The position numbers and the translations under genes are program-made. From Natrinema versiforme (GTDB lineage Archaea > Halobacteriota > Halobacteria > Halobacteriales > Natrialbaceae), in the NCBI RefSeq assembly GCF_005576615.1, contig NZ_CP040332.1, forward strand, positions 248,001 through 312,000: a stretch of 64,000 nucleotides of DNA, given 5' to 3'. The stretch's first letter is position 1. Each line of letters begins with the position of its first letter. Positions 54,307 through 63,231 of this stretch are shown in pieces. The notes under the pieces are model-generated. The model had not been told where the DNA came from, did no database searches, and worked only from the letters and a program-made list of their open reading frames with translations.

Positions 54307-57300
54307 TTACTCCACGATCTCGAAGTCGCTGAATGCAACTCGACTCTTCGTACCTACGTTGTGGGATGTGACGAACATTCCCGTGTCCTGAGTCTCATTC
54401 GCAGAGGGCACTTCCACGGTTCCCACTTCGGTGAACGTCGACCCACCGTCGACACTCACCGATCCCGTGAACGTCGTGCCGTCTTTTTCGAGCCGGAAAT
54501 GCGTCGGGAACTCGTACGGGACCTCAGACCCGATAAACGTGTCAACTAGACCGTCTTCGTCGGCGTCGACGTGCATGAACGGTCCCAGCCCCGGCGCCGT
54601 TGCTATCAATACGTACCCAGTGGACTCTCCGGCCCCAGTGATGGCGTTCCGCGCCATGAGGCCCGCTTTGGCGTACGTATTGGTGATCTCCTGGTTCAGA
54701 ATTTCCGTCGTGACCGTTCCGCTCTCACCTAGGCCCTCGTCCACGTAGATGGTCCCATACTCGTCTGCGTAGGTCTCGACGTCCTCACCAGCGGCATTGA
54801 TGAGGAGCTGATCGTCCATCTGACCGAAGTCCGCGGGAGCCGACGCGAACGTCGAATACTGGCTCGGGAGGCCGGCCGAGTACGGGTCCTGAACGGTGAT
54901 TGTCTGTGTGGGGAGGGCGTCGTCAAGCGACCGCCCAACTGTAATCTCGTACTCGCCGGGTTCGTCGAAGGTGAGGCTGAAGCTGTCTGTTTCCCGCTCG
55001 GACGAGAAGCGAACGAGGACGGTATCGATCTGTTCCCCGTTGGCGTAGACGTTCAGTTCCTCGCCGCCGATGAACTCCCCGGAGTGGGATCCTGTTATCT
55101 CAACGTTGAACGAGAAACTCACGTACGCCTGGTCGGGAAGGGTGATAGAGTCGTACTGCTGGTCGGGCCGCTCGTACTTCGGCAGTTTGCCGACCTCGCC
55201 GCCCCGAGCTGGCCGTAACCGAACAGCCTGCCCCCCACTGGCCACGACAGAAGCCAGGAGCGTCGTGCTCGGATCGACGATAGCCTTGTCGATTCGCGCG
55301 TCCGTCGGATTCTCATCAACCGTCGCGTCGATCCCATCCGAGTACATTTCCGCGACGTACTTCGGTCCTTTCGGCGAGTTTGATCCGTTCGCGGGCGCTC
55401 CGTTCTCGTTCGCCCGTTCGTCGCCACGACCGGGCGAGAGGAACCGCAGCGGTACGTTGAGTGCATGCCCAGTCTCGCCGGTCATCGCGCCAACGTACCA
55501 TTCGTCACCCTTCTGGCGGGCTGTGACGATGTGTTCGCCGATTTCGGCGTCGATGACCGTCGTATCGTCCCAGCCGCCCGCGGGGACGTTCTCGATGAAC
55601 GAGAACTCCGGTTCGGTATCGAAGTTCTCGTTCTCTGGAGTATAGCCCGAGTAGCTGTCCGGGATCGGCGAGGGCGCCCCGTGCTCTGTGACTGCGATAG
55701 CGTTGAGGTTGAAACCGCCGACATCTCCGGTGAACGACCCGCTGGTGTCGTCGTAGTTCAGTTCGATACCGACGGTGTTCTCTCCCTCGGTGAGTTCGAC
55801 CTGCGCCGTAAATACCTGCCAGTCGTCCCAGTACTCGGTGAACGACGGAGTGATCGTCTTCGTCGTATCGTTGACTCGGAGCGTAGCCTGCGTCTCGCCG
55901 GCGTCGATAACGCGGGACGCATTTTCTTCGCCATCGCTGGCATAGCGCAGGTGGAGATCGTACGTTCCGTCGGACGGAACGTTCGTGACCGTCCACGTGA
56001 CCGACGACCCGGACGATGCCCGGTTAGAGTCAACCGCCACGTAGTTCGTTCCGAACGCGTTCCGCCAGTTATCAGCAGTAATGAGTCCATCCAGTTCGCC
56101 GGCAGTCGCCTGCAGAAGCTCACCGACCTCGAGTTCAGGATTGAGATACGCCTCTATACGGTCGGCGGCCATCTGGATTCCGGCGTTATAGTTAGGATAC
56201 ATCGCGAGCTGTTTGGCTCGCGTGGTCTGTACCTGCCCGCCGGTGTCATCGTTGAACGTGATATCGAAGATTCCAGGTTGGAAACTCGTCGGACCGGCTA
56301 GCATTCGCGTGAACGGTAGGTTGACGTGGTGATCTCGCCCGAGGTTGCTGGCGAGCGCATTGAAACCGTCGAACTCCTGCGCTCGCACCGTTTCGGTCGC
56401 GGCGAGGTTAGGATACGTTCGTCGTTTCCCGGTCGGCTTGTCGGCCTCGTGGCGCTCGAGCAGCTGTCGGTCGTTCGCTGCCTCCTTCGCGACTAACTCG
56501 TGGTGGTTCACCGCGATCTGGCTGTGGTGGTTGATCGTCGCCGTTCCGCCATCCCCCTCGTGTCCTATCCCGGCATCGTTGACGTACCCGTTCTTGATGC
56601 TCCGGATGTGATTGTCCTCGTAAAACTGGAATATCTCGTCGTCTAGAATCTGGTCCTCGTAGTTGACGAGGTTCCCGCCGGTCTCGTTGTGGGCGGTCAT
56701 CTCGACGCTTGGGGAGAGCGACTGACCGAAGTCGGTGACGTCATCGAAGTCGAAGTCGGGATAGGACGCGTCGAAGTCCATCGAGATTCCCGAGCCGGGA
56801 TAGCTGTCCCAGCCCTGATTCCAGCCTTCGACGAGTACACTATCGATGCCGTTCTCGCTGGCGAAGGTCATGTACCGCTTCATCCGCTCGGTGCGCGCGC
56901 CGTGGATGTATGCGGCCGGGTTGCCCCCCTCCTCTTCGATCTGGGCGTCGGACTTGTACTCCCAGTTGGCGTTCCCAGCGATCATCGTCCACCAGATACC
57001 GACGTACTTCCGGGGCGTGATCCAGCTGGTATCCGGTTCGCCATCGACGGTAGGCAACACCGACTCGTCCAGTTCGTCGTTGAGGAGCGGGATGAGCGAC
57101 GATTCGACAAGGTCACCCGGACTCGTTCCGACTTGAATCGTCCGCCAGGGCGTCGCGAACGGTGCTTTGGTGGATACTTTCGTCCCGTCTGGAAGTGGGG
57201 CAAGTTCTGCAGCAAACTCCGTCCCACCGTCGTCAGACTGAGGTGCGAGCGAGAGCGTCGCATAGTCGGTAAGATCAGCCTCGTGGACACTCAGGTACGC

Positions 57301-58062
57301 GTTCTCGTCAGCTTCGACCGTAAACGGTGTGTGAGCGCCGTTTCGAAGCGTATTGTCGTTCGGACGGATGGTTCTAGTACCGGCGTCGACGTCACTGAGC
57401 GCGGTTTCTTGGTACTCTTGTTCGAAGCGGGGGTTGACCATCTCGTTGCTGATCCACCATGCGGTGTAGTCGCCAGCGAAGTTGAACTGCGTGTTCTCCG
57501 AGGTGATGACGGTCTTCCCGTCGTTACTGGCGAAGTCCTCGTTGAACGTGGCCCGGAACCCGAGTCCATCGTTAAATACGCGAACCTCCAGGTTCGCCGA
57601 TCTGTTCGGGTCTTCTGTTTCGGCCACCCCGATACGGAGGCACCGATACTCCTCCGAGACGGTCGCATACTGGTCCCAGACCGGATTCCAACGTTCGGTC
57701 GCCGTCCCGCTCTCGCTTCCAGTAACCGAGAGACTCGGGTCTGCATTACCATCTGATGCCGCGCCGAACGACTGTTGGTTCTGGAACTCGAACCCCAGTG
57801 CCGACGATTCGACATAGGTCGTTTTGTCATACGTAACCGAGTACGTTGGTGTTCCGTTCGATACGTCGATAGTTACCTCAATGTTGCCGTCCGGCGAGGA
57901 GACCGTCTGCGTTGGTGACGCGTCTCCTTTTGTGACCGGTGTAGCAACCTCTGCTGTCACGGCCTGTGAGAACGACGCCGCTGCGAGTAGCGAGCCAATC
58001 CCCCCCATAAAACCGCGTCGTTTCATATAATCAGACGTCTGCTCGGCTTCAGTTCCCTTCAT
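54307..58062 (-). CDS. Large secreted GH97 enzyme with inserted carbohydrate-binding module
   Basis: A 1,251-residue exported protein. The twin-arginine signal is MKRRGFMGGIGSLLAAASF (Met 13 at 58026 may be the true start; ATG 58062 is 12 codons earlier). GH97 features: SSPDGNIEVTIDVSNG, EYRCLRIGVAETEDPNRSAN, NFAGDYTAWWISNEM, IDSVLVEGWNQGWDS, and LLERHEADKPTGKRRTYPN. About residues 654-807 form a CBM6/35-like sandwich (NWRNAFGTNYVAVDSNRASS, YDLHLRYASDGEENASRV) inserted before the last GH97 sheet (WDDTTVIDAEIGEHIVTAR). Then come a linker, an Ig-like domain (about 980-1065) and a laminin-G/DUF1349-like domain (about 1067-1251, TYAKAGLMARNAITGAGEST). It probably degrades insoluble or branched alpha-glucans outside the cell. 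Confidence 0.88.
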   Translation of the reverse strand: MKGTEAEQTSDYMKRRGFMGGIGSLLAAASFSQAVTAEVATPVTKGDASPTQTVSSPDGNIEVTIDVSNGTPTYSVTYDKTTYVESSALGFEFQNQQSFGAASDGNADPSLSVTGSESGTATERWNPVWDQYATVSEEYRCLRIGVAETEDPNRSANLEVRVFNDGLGFRATFNEDFASNDGKTVITSENTQFNFAGDYTAWWISNEMVNPRFEQEYQETALSDVDAGTRTIRPNDNTLRNGAHTPFTVEADENAYLSVHEADLTDYATLSLAPQSDDGGTEFAAELAPLPDGTKVSTKAPFATPWRTIQVGTSPGDLVESSLIPLLNDELDESVLPTVDGEPDTSWITPRKYVGIWWTMIAGNANWEYKSDAQIEEEGGNPAAYIHGARTERMKRYMTFASENGIDSVLVEGWNQGWDSYPGSGISMDFDASYPDFDFDDVTDFGQSLSPSVEMTAHNETGGNLVNYEDQILDDEIFQFYEDNHIRSIKNGYVNDAGIGHEGDGGTATINHHSQIAVNHHELVAKEAANDRQLLERHEADKPTGKRRTYPNLAATETVRAQEFDGFNALASNLGRDHHVNLPFTRMLAGPTSFQPGIFDITFNDDTGGQVQTTRAKQLAMYPNYNAGIQMAADRIEAYLNPELEVGELLQATAGELDGLITADNWRNAFGTNYVAVDSNRASSGSSVTWTVTNVPSDGTYDLHLRYASDGEENASRVIDAGETQATLRVNDTTKTITPSFTEYWDDWQVFTAQVELTEGENTVGIELNYDDTSGSFTGDVGGFNLNAIAVTEHGAPSPIPDSYSGYTPENENFDTEPEFSFIENVPAGGWDDTTVIDAEIGEHIVTARQKGDEWYVGAMTGETGHALNVPLRFLSPGRGDERANENGAPANGSNSPKGPKYVAEMYSDGIDATVDENPTDARIDKAIVDPSTTLLASVVASGGQAVRLRPARGGEVGKLPKYERPDQQYDSITLPDQAYVSFSFNVEITGSHSGEFIGGEELNVYANGEQIDTVLVRFSSERETDSFSLTFDEPGEYEITVGRSLDDALPTQTITVQDPYSAGLPSQYSTFASAPADFGQMDDQLLINAAGEDVETYADEYGTIYVDEGLGESGTVTTEILNQEITNTYAKAGLMARNAITGAGESTGYVLIATAPGLGPFMHVDADEDGLVDTFIGSEVPYEFPTHFRLEKDGTTFTGSVSVDGGSTFTEVGTVEVPSANETQDTGMFVTSHNVGTKSRVAFSDFEIVE

Positions 58063-58273
58063 CTGTGCCAGTAGTTAGCAGAGACCATAACTTAAGTCTA
58101 GCTATTTATTTACTATATTATGAATTAATTTCGCTGCTGGAACGACGCGTGAACGCGTTCAAACCGGGAGTACATACCGATTCCACCTCCAGAAAATCTG
58201 CTCTGTTGAATAGGGGTACGGCGTCGGGGTAGGTGTGTTACAGCCACGATCAAGAGGTCGAAGGAGGCAGTGT
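58063..58273. promoter_or_regulatory. Promoter region of the large GH97 gene
   Basis: AT-rich CTATTTATTTACTATATTATG at about 58102-58122 lies 40-60 bases before the GH97 start and probably contains its TATA box. No gene is seen. Confidence 0.4.
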
Positions 58274-58319
58274 CTAGTTAGGCCAGTTTGAGGAATGAGC
58301 AGGCTGTAGAGTTAGTTTC
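58274..58319. repeat. Solo end of the IS6-like element
   Basis: TCTAGTTAGGCCAGTTTGAG and AATGAGCAGGCTGTAGAG followed by TTAGTTT match the ends of the two IS6-like copies at 3727-3775 and about 4870-4910. No transposase follows; the next bases are an unrelated remnant. Confidence 0.6.
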
Positions 58320-58361
58320 ACGTTCTTCGAATGCTTATAAAATTACAAATGAAGTATGTGT

Positions 58362-58575
58362 TTACCCCGAGGGCTCAACAGCGGGTACAGCGTGAGTCCG
58401 TGAGATCATCTCATTGCTGCTGACGACTCGGCGAAGTTCTTCGTAGAGATTGCGTCCCTGCTGGTGCCACGTCGCCAGCAGGGACAAGATCGTCTCGTGA
58501 ACGAACATACCGCGATCATTGCGGAGTGTCCCGATGATCTTCCGAAGAATCCTCGTCTGCGTCGTCGAATGCAGC
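58362..58575 (-). pseudogene. IS66-like transposase C-terminal remnant
   Basis: The minus-strand frame reads IGTLRNDRGMFVHETILSLL then ATWHQQGRNLYEELRRVV and ISRTHAVPAVEPSG to a stop at 58362. This resembles the C-terminus of haloarchaeal IS66-type transposases. The start and the catalytic domain are missing. Confidence 0.5.
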
Positions 58576-58580
58576 TCTGA

Positions 58581-58751
58581 TTAAATTTCTGCATAGTGAT
58601 TGATTAGGACGCCTGATGCGCCACATCTCGCGCAGTCGATTGGTGATCCAGTCGAACCAAGCGTCGCTGGAATCGGATCATGCCCGCACTCCTCGAGTGG
58701 TTCGTCTAACCACACAATGCCGTGGTCATCTGTCTGGTTGGTGGCAGTCAT
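58581..58751 (-). CDS. Small zinc-binding hypothetical protein
   Basis: From ATG 58751 (MTATNQTDDHGIVWLDEPLE) a 56-residue protein; an ATG at 58766 in frame is possible. It has CGHD in the middle and CARCGASG near the end, giving three Cys and one His for zinc. Function unknown. The next frame upstream on the same strand is the coiled-coil protein. Confidence 0.52.
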   Translation of the reverse strand: MTATNQTDDHGIVWLDEPLEECGHDPIPATLGSTGSPIDCARCGASGVLINHYAEI

Positions 58752-58790
58752 CGTTGAACTCCTCATCCCTCCGGAGAGTCGATAAACCCG

Positions 58791-59300
58791 TCAGAGTGCT
58801 TTGGAATGGGCTTCAGTTGTCATCTCCGACGAACCGCCGTGCACGGACCCAGATCGAGTTGGCTTCACCAGCACCCGTCTATCCGTCTCGGAGCTCGAAG
58901 ACTGATCACGACGCTCGAGTGTCTCCTGACAGTCACTGAGTTGCTCTCGAAGCGCTTCGTTGGTCGCCTCGAGTGCATCGATGCGGTCGTTTTTCTCTTC
59001 GAGTGTTGCCTCGAGGTTGTCGACGCGGTCGGTCAACAGTCGATTCTTCTCGGCCAAATATGCATGATTCTGCGCTAGATCGTCACGACTGCCGGCGGTC
59101 GACGACTTACTCTGTCTGGAACTCGCTTCACTCGAGTCCTCTCGAGCGTCCGGACCGTAGAACTCAGACGTGCTTGCAATCGCTCGTTCGATGGTCTTTT
59201 CGCCGTATGTCGATCCATCGGCGTAGTGGACATCGTCCCACGTCTCCCGAGAAGCCCTGATTGGTATCTTCGGCGGCGTTGTGACGGTTTTCTGAGCCTC
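58791..59300 (-). CDS. Coiled-coil protein without a normal start codon (5'-truncated?)
   Basis: An open frame of 169 codons. Its first part (KTVTTPPKIPIRASRETWDD, then GSTYGEKTIERAIASTSEFY) looks like a family N-terminus that normally follows a Met a few residues earlier, but no ATG, GTG or TTG is in frame before about 59057, where a TTG could start an 88-residue form. The middle (AEKNRLLTDRVDNLEATLEE, KNDRIDALEATNEALREQLS) is a strong coiled coil, the end is Ser/Thr-rich. Either the start codon has been lost after a nearby stop at 59301-59303 or an unusual start is used. Confidence 0.5.
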   Translation of the reverse strand, partial: EAQKTVTTPPKIPIRASRETWDDVHYADGSTYGEKTIERAIASTSEFYGPDAREDSSEASSRQSKSSTAGSRDDLAQNHAYLAEKNRLLTDRVDNLEATLEEKNDRIDALEATNEALREQLSDCQETLERRDQSSSSETDRRVLVKPTRSGSVHGGSSEMTTEAHSKAL

Positions 59301-59388
59301 CTAACAGGCAGGGTCTGTTTGTTCTCTCAACCACAGTACGAATCCATGTCTAAGCTCTCTCTGACTAGAACTGTTCGATGGAGTTCTC

Positions 59389-60459
59389 TCACCGATTGGG
59401 TGTCTCGATTGACTCCTGGTCGAGCGGATCTTCAATGTCACCCATGATCGCCTCTAATAGGTCAGTTACCGTCACCAGCCCGATAACCTCCCCGTCCTCG
59501 ATTACGAGAGCAAGTTCTTGCCGTTCTGCTTGGAACTGATCAATGGCATCGCTGACATCAGCATCAGGGGAGAGCGTCATCGGCGGCGCTGCCAGTGCAG
59601 CAAAGTCGAGATTGCCGCTGGCTAACTCCTCGCGATGTCTGAGAAGAATCGGGGTGTAGAGAATACCCTGAAAATCAGTCAAATTATCGCCGATCAACGG
59701 ATATCGGGTCTGCGGTCGATCTTCCATCTTCTGAAGATTCACTTCGGACTCGTCTTCAGTAGACAAAGCGACGATGTCATCAGTCGGGACCATCACTTCA
59801 CTGATCGACTGTTCGCCGATATTGAACGCGTTCATCACCTCTTCGCGGCGTTCTTCCGAAAGCTCTCCTTCTTCGAGAACGGATCCAAGCTGGTTCCGAA
59901 GGTCCGCTCGAGTCTCGATGACTTCCTGTTCAGTCTCCTGCCACGCGCCGGTCATTTCGATCCCAAAGAGACCGAGCGTCTTTTTCGCAATCCAGTCACC
60001 GAACCAAATCGCCGGCGCAAGCACCTTAGCGAACCAGTATAGGGGTCGTGCGCCGTACTGGCAGACCTGTTTGGAGCGTTCGACGCCGAGATACGTTGGC
60101 GTCTGTTCGCCGTGGGTAAGATGAACGAGATTGATCAGCAAGAATCCGAGGAGTGATCCAGCACCGATCGATGCCAGCGCTGTATTTTCGAACAGCGGTT
60201 CAAACACCGCCGCGAGCCCGGGTTCAGCGACGATCCCTAACGCAATGCTTGTTCCGGAGATCCAGATCTGGCACGTTGTCAAGTAAAACTCGAGGTCTTC
60301 GGTCATCTTCCATGCGAGCTCGAGCGACGGCGTGTCGAACTCGGACTTGGAGTACTGTCGGGCACGAGTCAAACCGAACTCGATAGCGACGAAATACGCG
60401 TTCAATCCGATCAAGATGAAACCAGCCAGTATTCGGAGACTGATCTCAAGGGGAGTCAT
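59389..60459 (-). CDS. CNNM/CorC-type membrane protein with CBS domains
   Basis: Start taken at ATG 60459 (MTPLEISLRILAGFILIGLN), because the longer form has a non-hydrophobic leader. 356 residues. The N-terminal DUF21/CNNM domain has four helices (about residues 1-180, for example LGFLLINLVHLTHGEQTPTY). Next is the linker LSEERREEVMNAFNIGEQSI with EVMVPTDDIVAL starting the first CBS domain, and AIDQFQAERQELALVIEDGE with EVIGLVTVTDLLEAIMGDIE in the second. The TorS/HlyC-like C-terminal domain is absent. Members affect magnesium or cobalt transport. It stands alone. Confidence 0.88.
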   Translation of the reverse strand: MTPLEISLRILAGFILIGLNAYFVAIEFGLTRARQYSKSEFDTPSLELAWKMTEDLEFYLTTCQIWISGTSIALGIVAEPGLAAVFEPLFENTALASIGAGSLLGFLLINLVHLTHGEQTPTYLGVERSKQVCQYGARPLYWFAKVLAPAIWFGDWIAKKTLGLFGIEMTGAWQETEQEVIETRADLRNQLGSVLEEGELSEERREEVMNAFNIGEQSISEVMVPTDDIVALSTEDESEVNLQKMEDRPQTRYPLIGDNLTDFQGILYTPILLRHREELASGNLDFAALAAPPMTLSPDADVSDAIDQFQAERQELALVIEDGEVIGLVTVTDLLEAIMGDIEDPLDQESIETPNR

Positions 60460-60635
60460 CGTCCGAACTAGTTGTAGAAGCAGCCATAAATGAATGGGGT
60501 CTATGGATACTGATCCGGACGCACGTTCGCCTGAATCCACGACGGCTAACGACAAGCAGTGCATCCGTTACTATCTGCTCTCTCTATACTATCGTGGTGA
60601 GAAAACGCGGCGAGGCAGAGAGCAAGGAACGGCGG

Positions 60636-63170
60636 TCACTCAAGCCGGTCGGGGACGATTCGCGACAGCCGCATTGCGTTCCCAGTGACGCCGAGACTCA
60701 TCCCCATGTCGCCGACGACGACCGCGATCGCGACACTTACCAGTCCCAGCGGCACGCCAAGCGCGAGCAGGGCCTTCACGCCGAGGCTCGCCCAGATGTT
60801 CTGCCGGATGACGCCGTTGGCCGTGTGCGACAGCTCGTACAGGTACGGTAGCTTCCCGACATCATCGCCCATCAGCGCGATGTCCGCGGTCTCCAACGCG
60901 GTGTCGGTACCGGCCGCACCCATCGCGATGCCGACCTCCGCGGTGGCGAGCGCGGGTGCGTCGTTGATACCGTCGCCAACCATCGCCACGTCGCCGTACT
61001 CCGCCTGCAGTTCCTCGACCGCATCGACCTTCTCATTTGGCAGGAGTTCGGCGCGGTACTCGTCGACGCCGACTTCCTCCGCAATGGCGCGGGCGGTGCC
61101 CTCGTTGTCGCCGGTCAGCATCACGACGCGCTCCACACCTAGTTCGTGCAGGCGTTCGACAGTCCGCTTCGAGGCGGGACGCACCTCGTCGGCGATGGCG
61201 ATGGCTCCCAGCAACTCCGAGTCCGTCCCGACGACGACGACCGTCTTGCCCTCCCGCTCTAGTGCGGCGAGAGCATCCCCGGCGAACGCTCCGTCATCGG
61301 ACTCGGCCGTATCTTCCGCCACGACGCCACCGTCAGACCGATGGCCTGACGAGCCCTCGGTCGTTCCGCTCCCGGGGACACCGTCTGTCTCGCGGCGCGC
61401 CCGCGAGAGGTCAAAGCCTAGCTCCTCGAAGAGCGCGGGCTTGCCCGCGTAGTACGTCTCGCCACCGTCGGACGAGTCCGACGAGCCTCCGGCTTCGCCG
61501 GAGACATCGATCTCCCCGCGGATACCTTTGCCCGTCAGGCTCTCGAAGCCCGTCAGCTCGGGCAGATCGCCCACGCTTGCCTCGTCGGCACGAGCGAGAA
61601 TCGCCGCGGCGATGGGGTGCTCGCTGCGCCGCTCCAGTCCGGCGGCGTGGCGGAGCAGCGTCGCCTCGTCAGTGTCGCCGACCGGGACGACATCGGTGAC
61701 GGCGAGTTCGCCCTTCGTGAGCGTGCCCGTCTTGTCGATGGCGACGGCGTCGACCTCGCCCATCGCCTCGAGGTAGTTGCCGCCTTTGATCAGGACGCCG
61801 TTCTTCGCGGCGCTGGTGATGCCCGACACCACGGACACCGGCGTCGAGATGACGAACGCACACGGGCAAGCGATCACCAACAATGTGAGCCCGCGAATAA
61901 ACCACGTCTGCCAGTCGCCGGCGAAGCTGATTCCGTACCCGGCTACGTCCACTGACACGGGGTCAGCGATGACCAGCGGCGGGATGATGGCGGTCAGGAT
62001 CGCCAGCACGACCACGACCGGCGTGTAGTACCCCGAGAACCGGTCGACGAACTGCTCGGTCTCGGTCTTCTTCGCCTGTGCGCCCTGCACCATCTCAATG
62101 ATCCGCGAGAGCGTCGAGTCGCCCGCCGTCGACGTGACCTCCACCTCGAGGTAGCCCTCCTCGTTGATCGCGCCGGCGTACACCTCATCGCCGGCGGTCT
62201 TGTCAACAGGGACGCTCTCGCCCGTAATCGGCGACTGGTCGACCGCGCTTTCGCCCTCGATGACAGTCCCGTCGAGCGGAATCTTATCGCCGGGCCGGAC
62301 GACCACGACTTCGCCGACTTCCACCTCGTCGGCGGGCACCGTCACTTCCTCGCCGTCGCGGCTCGCGGGTCGCTCACGCTCCCCGCTCGCTCGTTCGGCG
62401 GCCTCGCTCCCGCCGGTCGCTGCGGCCTCCCGCTTGACGGTGGCTTCGTCGGGCGACAGCTCCATCAGTTCGCGCAGGGAATTCCGTGCTCTGTCCATCG
62501 CGTAGTCCTCGAGCAGTTCGGCGATGCTGAAGAGGACGGCCAGCGTCGCCGCCTCGACGAAGTAGCCGATGCCGGTCGCGGCGATGATCGCCGTCCCCAT
62601 CAGCAGGTCGATGTCGAGACTCCGGTTCTTCGCGGAGTAGTAGCCGCTACGGACGACGGGGACGCCGCTGGCGGCGACAGCACCGAGAAACAGGACGTCC
62701 GCCACGTGAAGTGGATAGTCGAGGACGCTCGCCACCGCGGCGTTCTGGGCAGTGAGGAGAAACTCGAAGAGGAGTCCGAGGGTAACGAACGCCGCACCGA
62801 TCCACGTCTTCTTCGCACGAGGACTCGTCCAAACCGTCGACGGCGGCGCGATGTCGACGCCGTCGGCTGCCGCGGTTCGCTCGTCGTTGCCGTCGGCGTC
62901 CGAGCCCCCGACGACCTCGTAGCCGGCGGCCTCGATCGCCTCGACCACGTCGGCTTCGCTGGTGTGGTCGGGATCGTATGTGACGTTTGCTGTGCCGGTG
63001 GTCGGCTGCAGCGTGGCGTCGACGACGCCGTCGACGCGCTGGAGGCTCTTGTCGACCTTCTGGGCGCAAGAGGGACAGTCCATCTCGGGGACCACGAGGC
63101 GTGCAGTCAGCTCCTGTTGCCGACCGCCCCCGCTCACCCGCTCGGCCGCGTTTGATTCGTCGGTCATCAC
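60636..63170 (-). CDS. Heavy-metal P1B-type ATPase (Zn/Cd/Pb-like)
   Basis: An 844-residue exporter. An N-terminal metal-binding domain (VPEMDCPSCAQKVDKS, Cys 32 and 35) precedes the membrane domain. The TM motif is IACPCAFVISTP (CPC), the phosphorylation site AIDKTGTLTKG, the TGES loop SPITGESVPVDK, and ATP-binding domain segments SEHPIAAAIL, GDGINDAPALATAEVGIAMG. The CPC motif plus the N-terminal CxxC suit Zn, Cd or Pb, though copper cannot be excluded. Two low-complexity Ser/Gly/Glu/Asp insertions lie in the actuator loop (about 250-275) and the nucleotide-binding domain (about 590-640). The start is Met 1 or 2. The likely regulator is 60 bases upstream. Confidence 0.9.
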   Translation of the reverse strand: MMTDESNAAERVSGGGRQQELTARLVVPEMDCPSCAQKVDKSLQRVDGVVDATLQPTTGTANVTYDPDHTSEADVVEAIEAAGYEVVGGSDADGNDERTAAADGVDIAPPSTVWTSPRAKKTWIGAAFVTLGLLFEFLLTAQNAAVASVLDYPLHVADVLFLGAVAASGVPVVRSGYYSAKNRSLDIDLLMGTAIIAATGIGYFVEAATLAVLFSIAELLEDYAMDRARNSLRELMELSPDEATVKREAAATGGSEAAERASGERERPASRDGEEVTVPADEVEVGEVVVVRPGDKIPLDGTVIEGESAVDQSPITGESVPVDKTAGDEVYAGAINEEGYLEVEVTSTAGDSTLSRIIEMVQGAQAKKTETEQFVDRFSGYYTPVVVVLAILTAIIPPLVIADPVSVDVAGYGISFAGDWQTWFIRGLTLLVIACPCAFVISTPVSVVSGITSAAKNGVLIKGGNYLEAMGEVDAVAIDKTGTLTKGELAVTDVVPVGDTDEATLLRHAAGLERRSEHPIAAAILARADEASVGDLPELTGFESLTGKGIRGEIDVSGEAGGSSDSSDGGETYYAGKPALFEELGFDLSRARRETDGVPGSGTTEGSSGHRSDGGVVAEDTAESDDGAFAGDALAALEREGKTVVVVGTDSELLGAIAIADEVRPASKRTVERLHELGVERVVMLTGDNEGTARAIAEEVGVDEYRAELLPNEKVDAVEELQAEYGDVAMVGDGINDAPALATAEVGIAMGAAGTDTALETADIALMGDDVGKLPYLYELSHTANGVIRQNIWASLGVKALLALGVPLGLVSVAIAVVVGDMGMSLGVTGNAMRLSRIVPDRLE

Positions 63171-63231
63171 CTCGAGGTAGGGGCGTTATTTCGATAAGCC
63201 TTTGTTGGAATATTCCAAATTCCCTGCCCCG

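Noticed and set aside
56689-57756. 355-residue frame antisense to the large GH97 gene
   Set aside because: Same shadow effect; repetitive charged composition, no motif.
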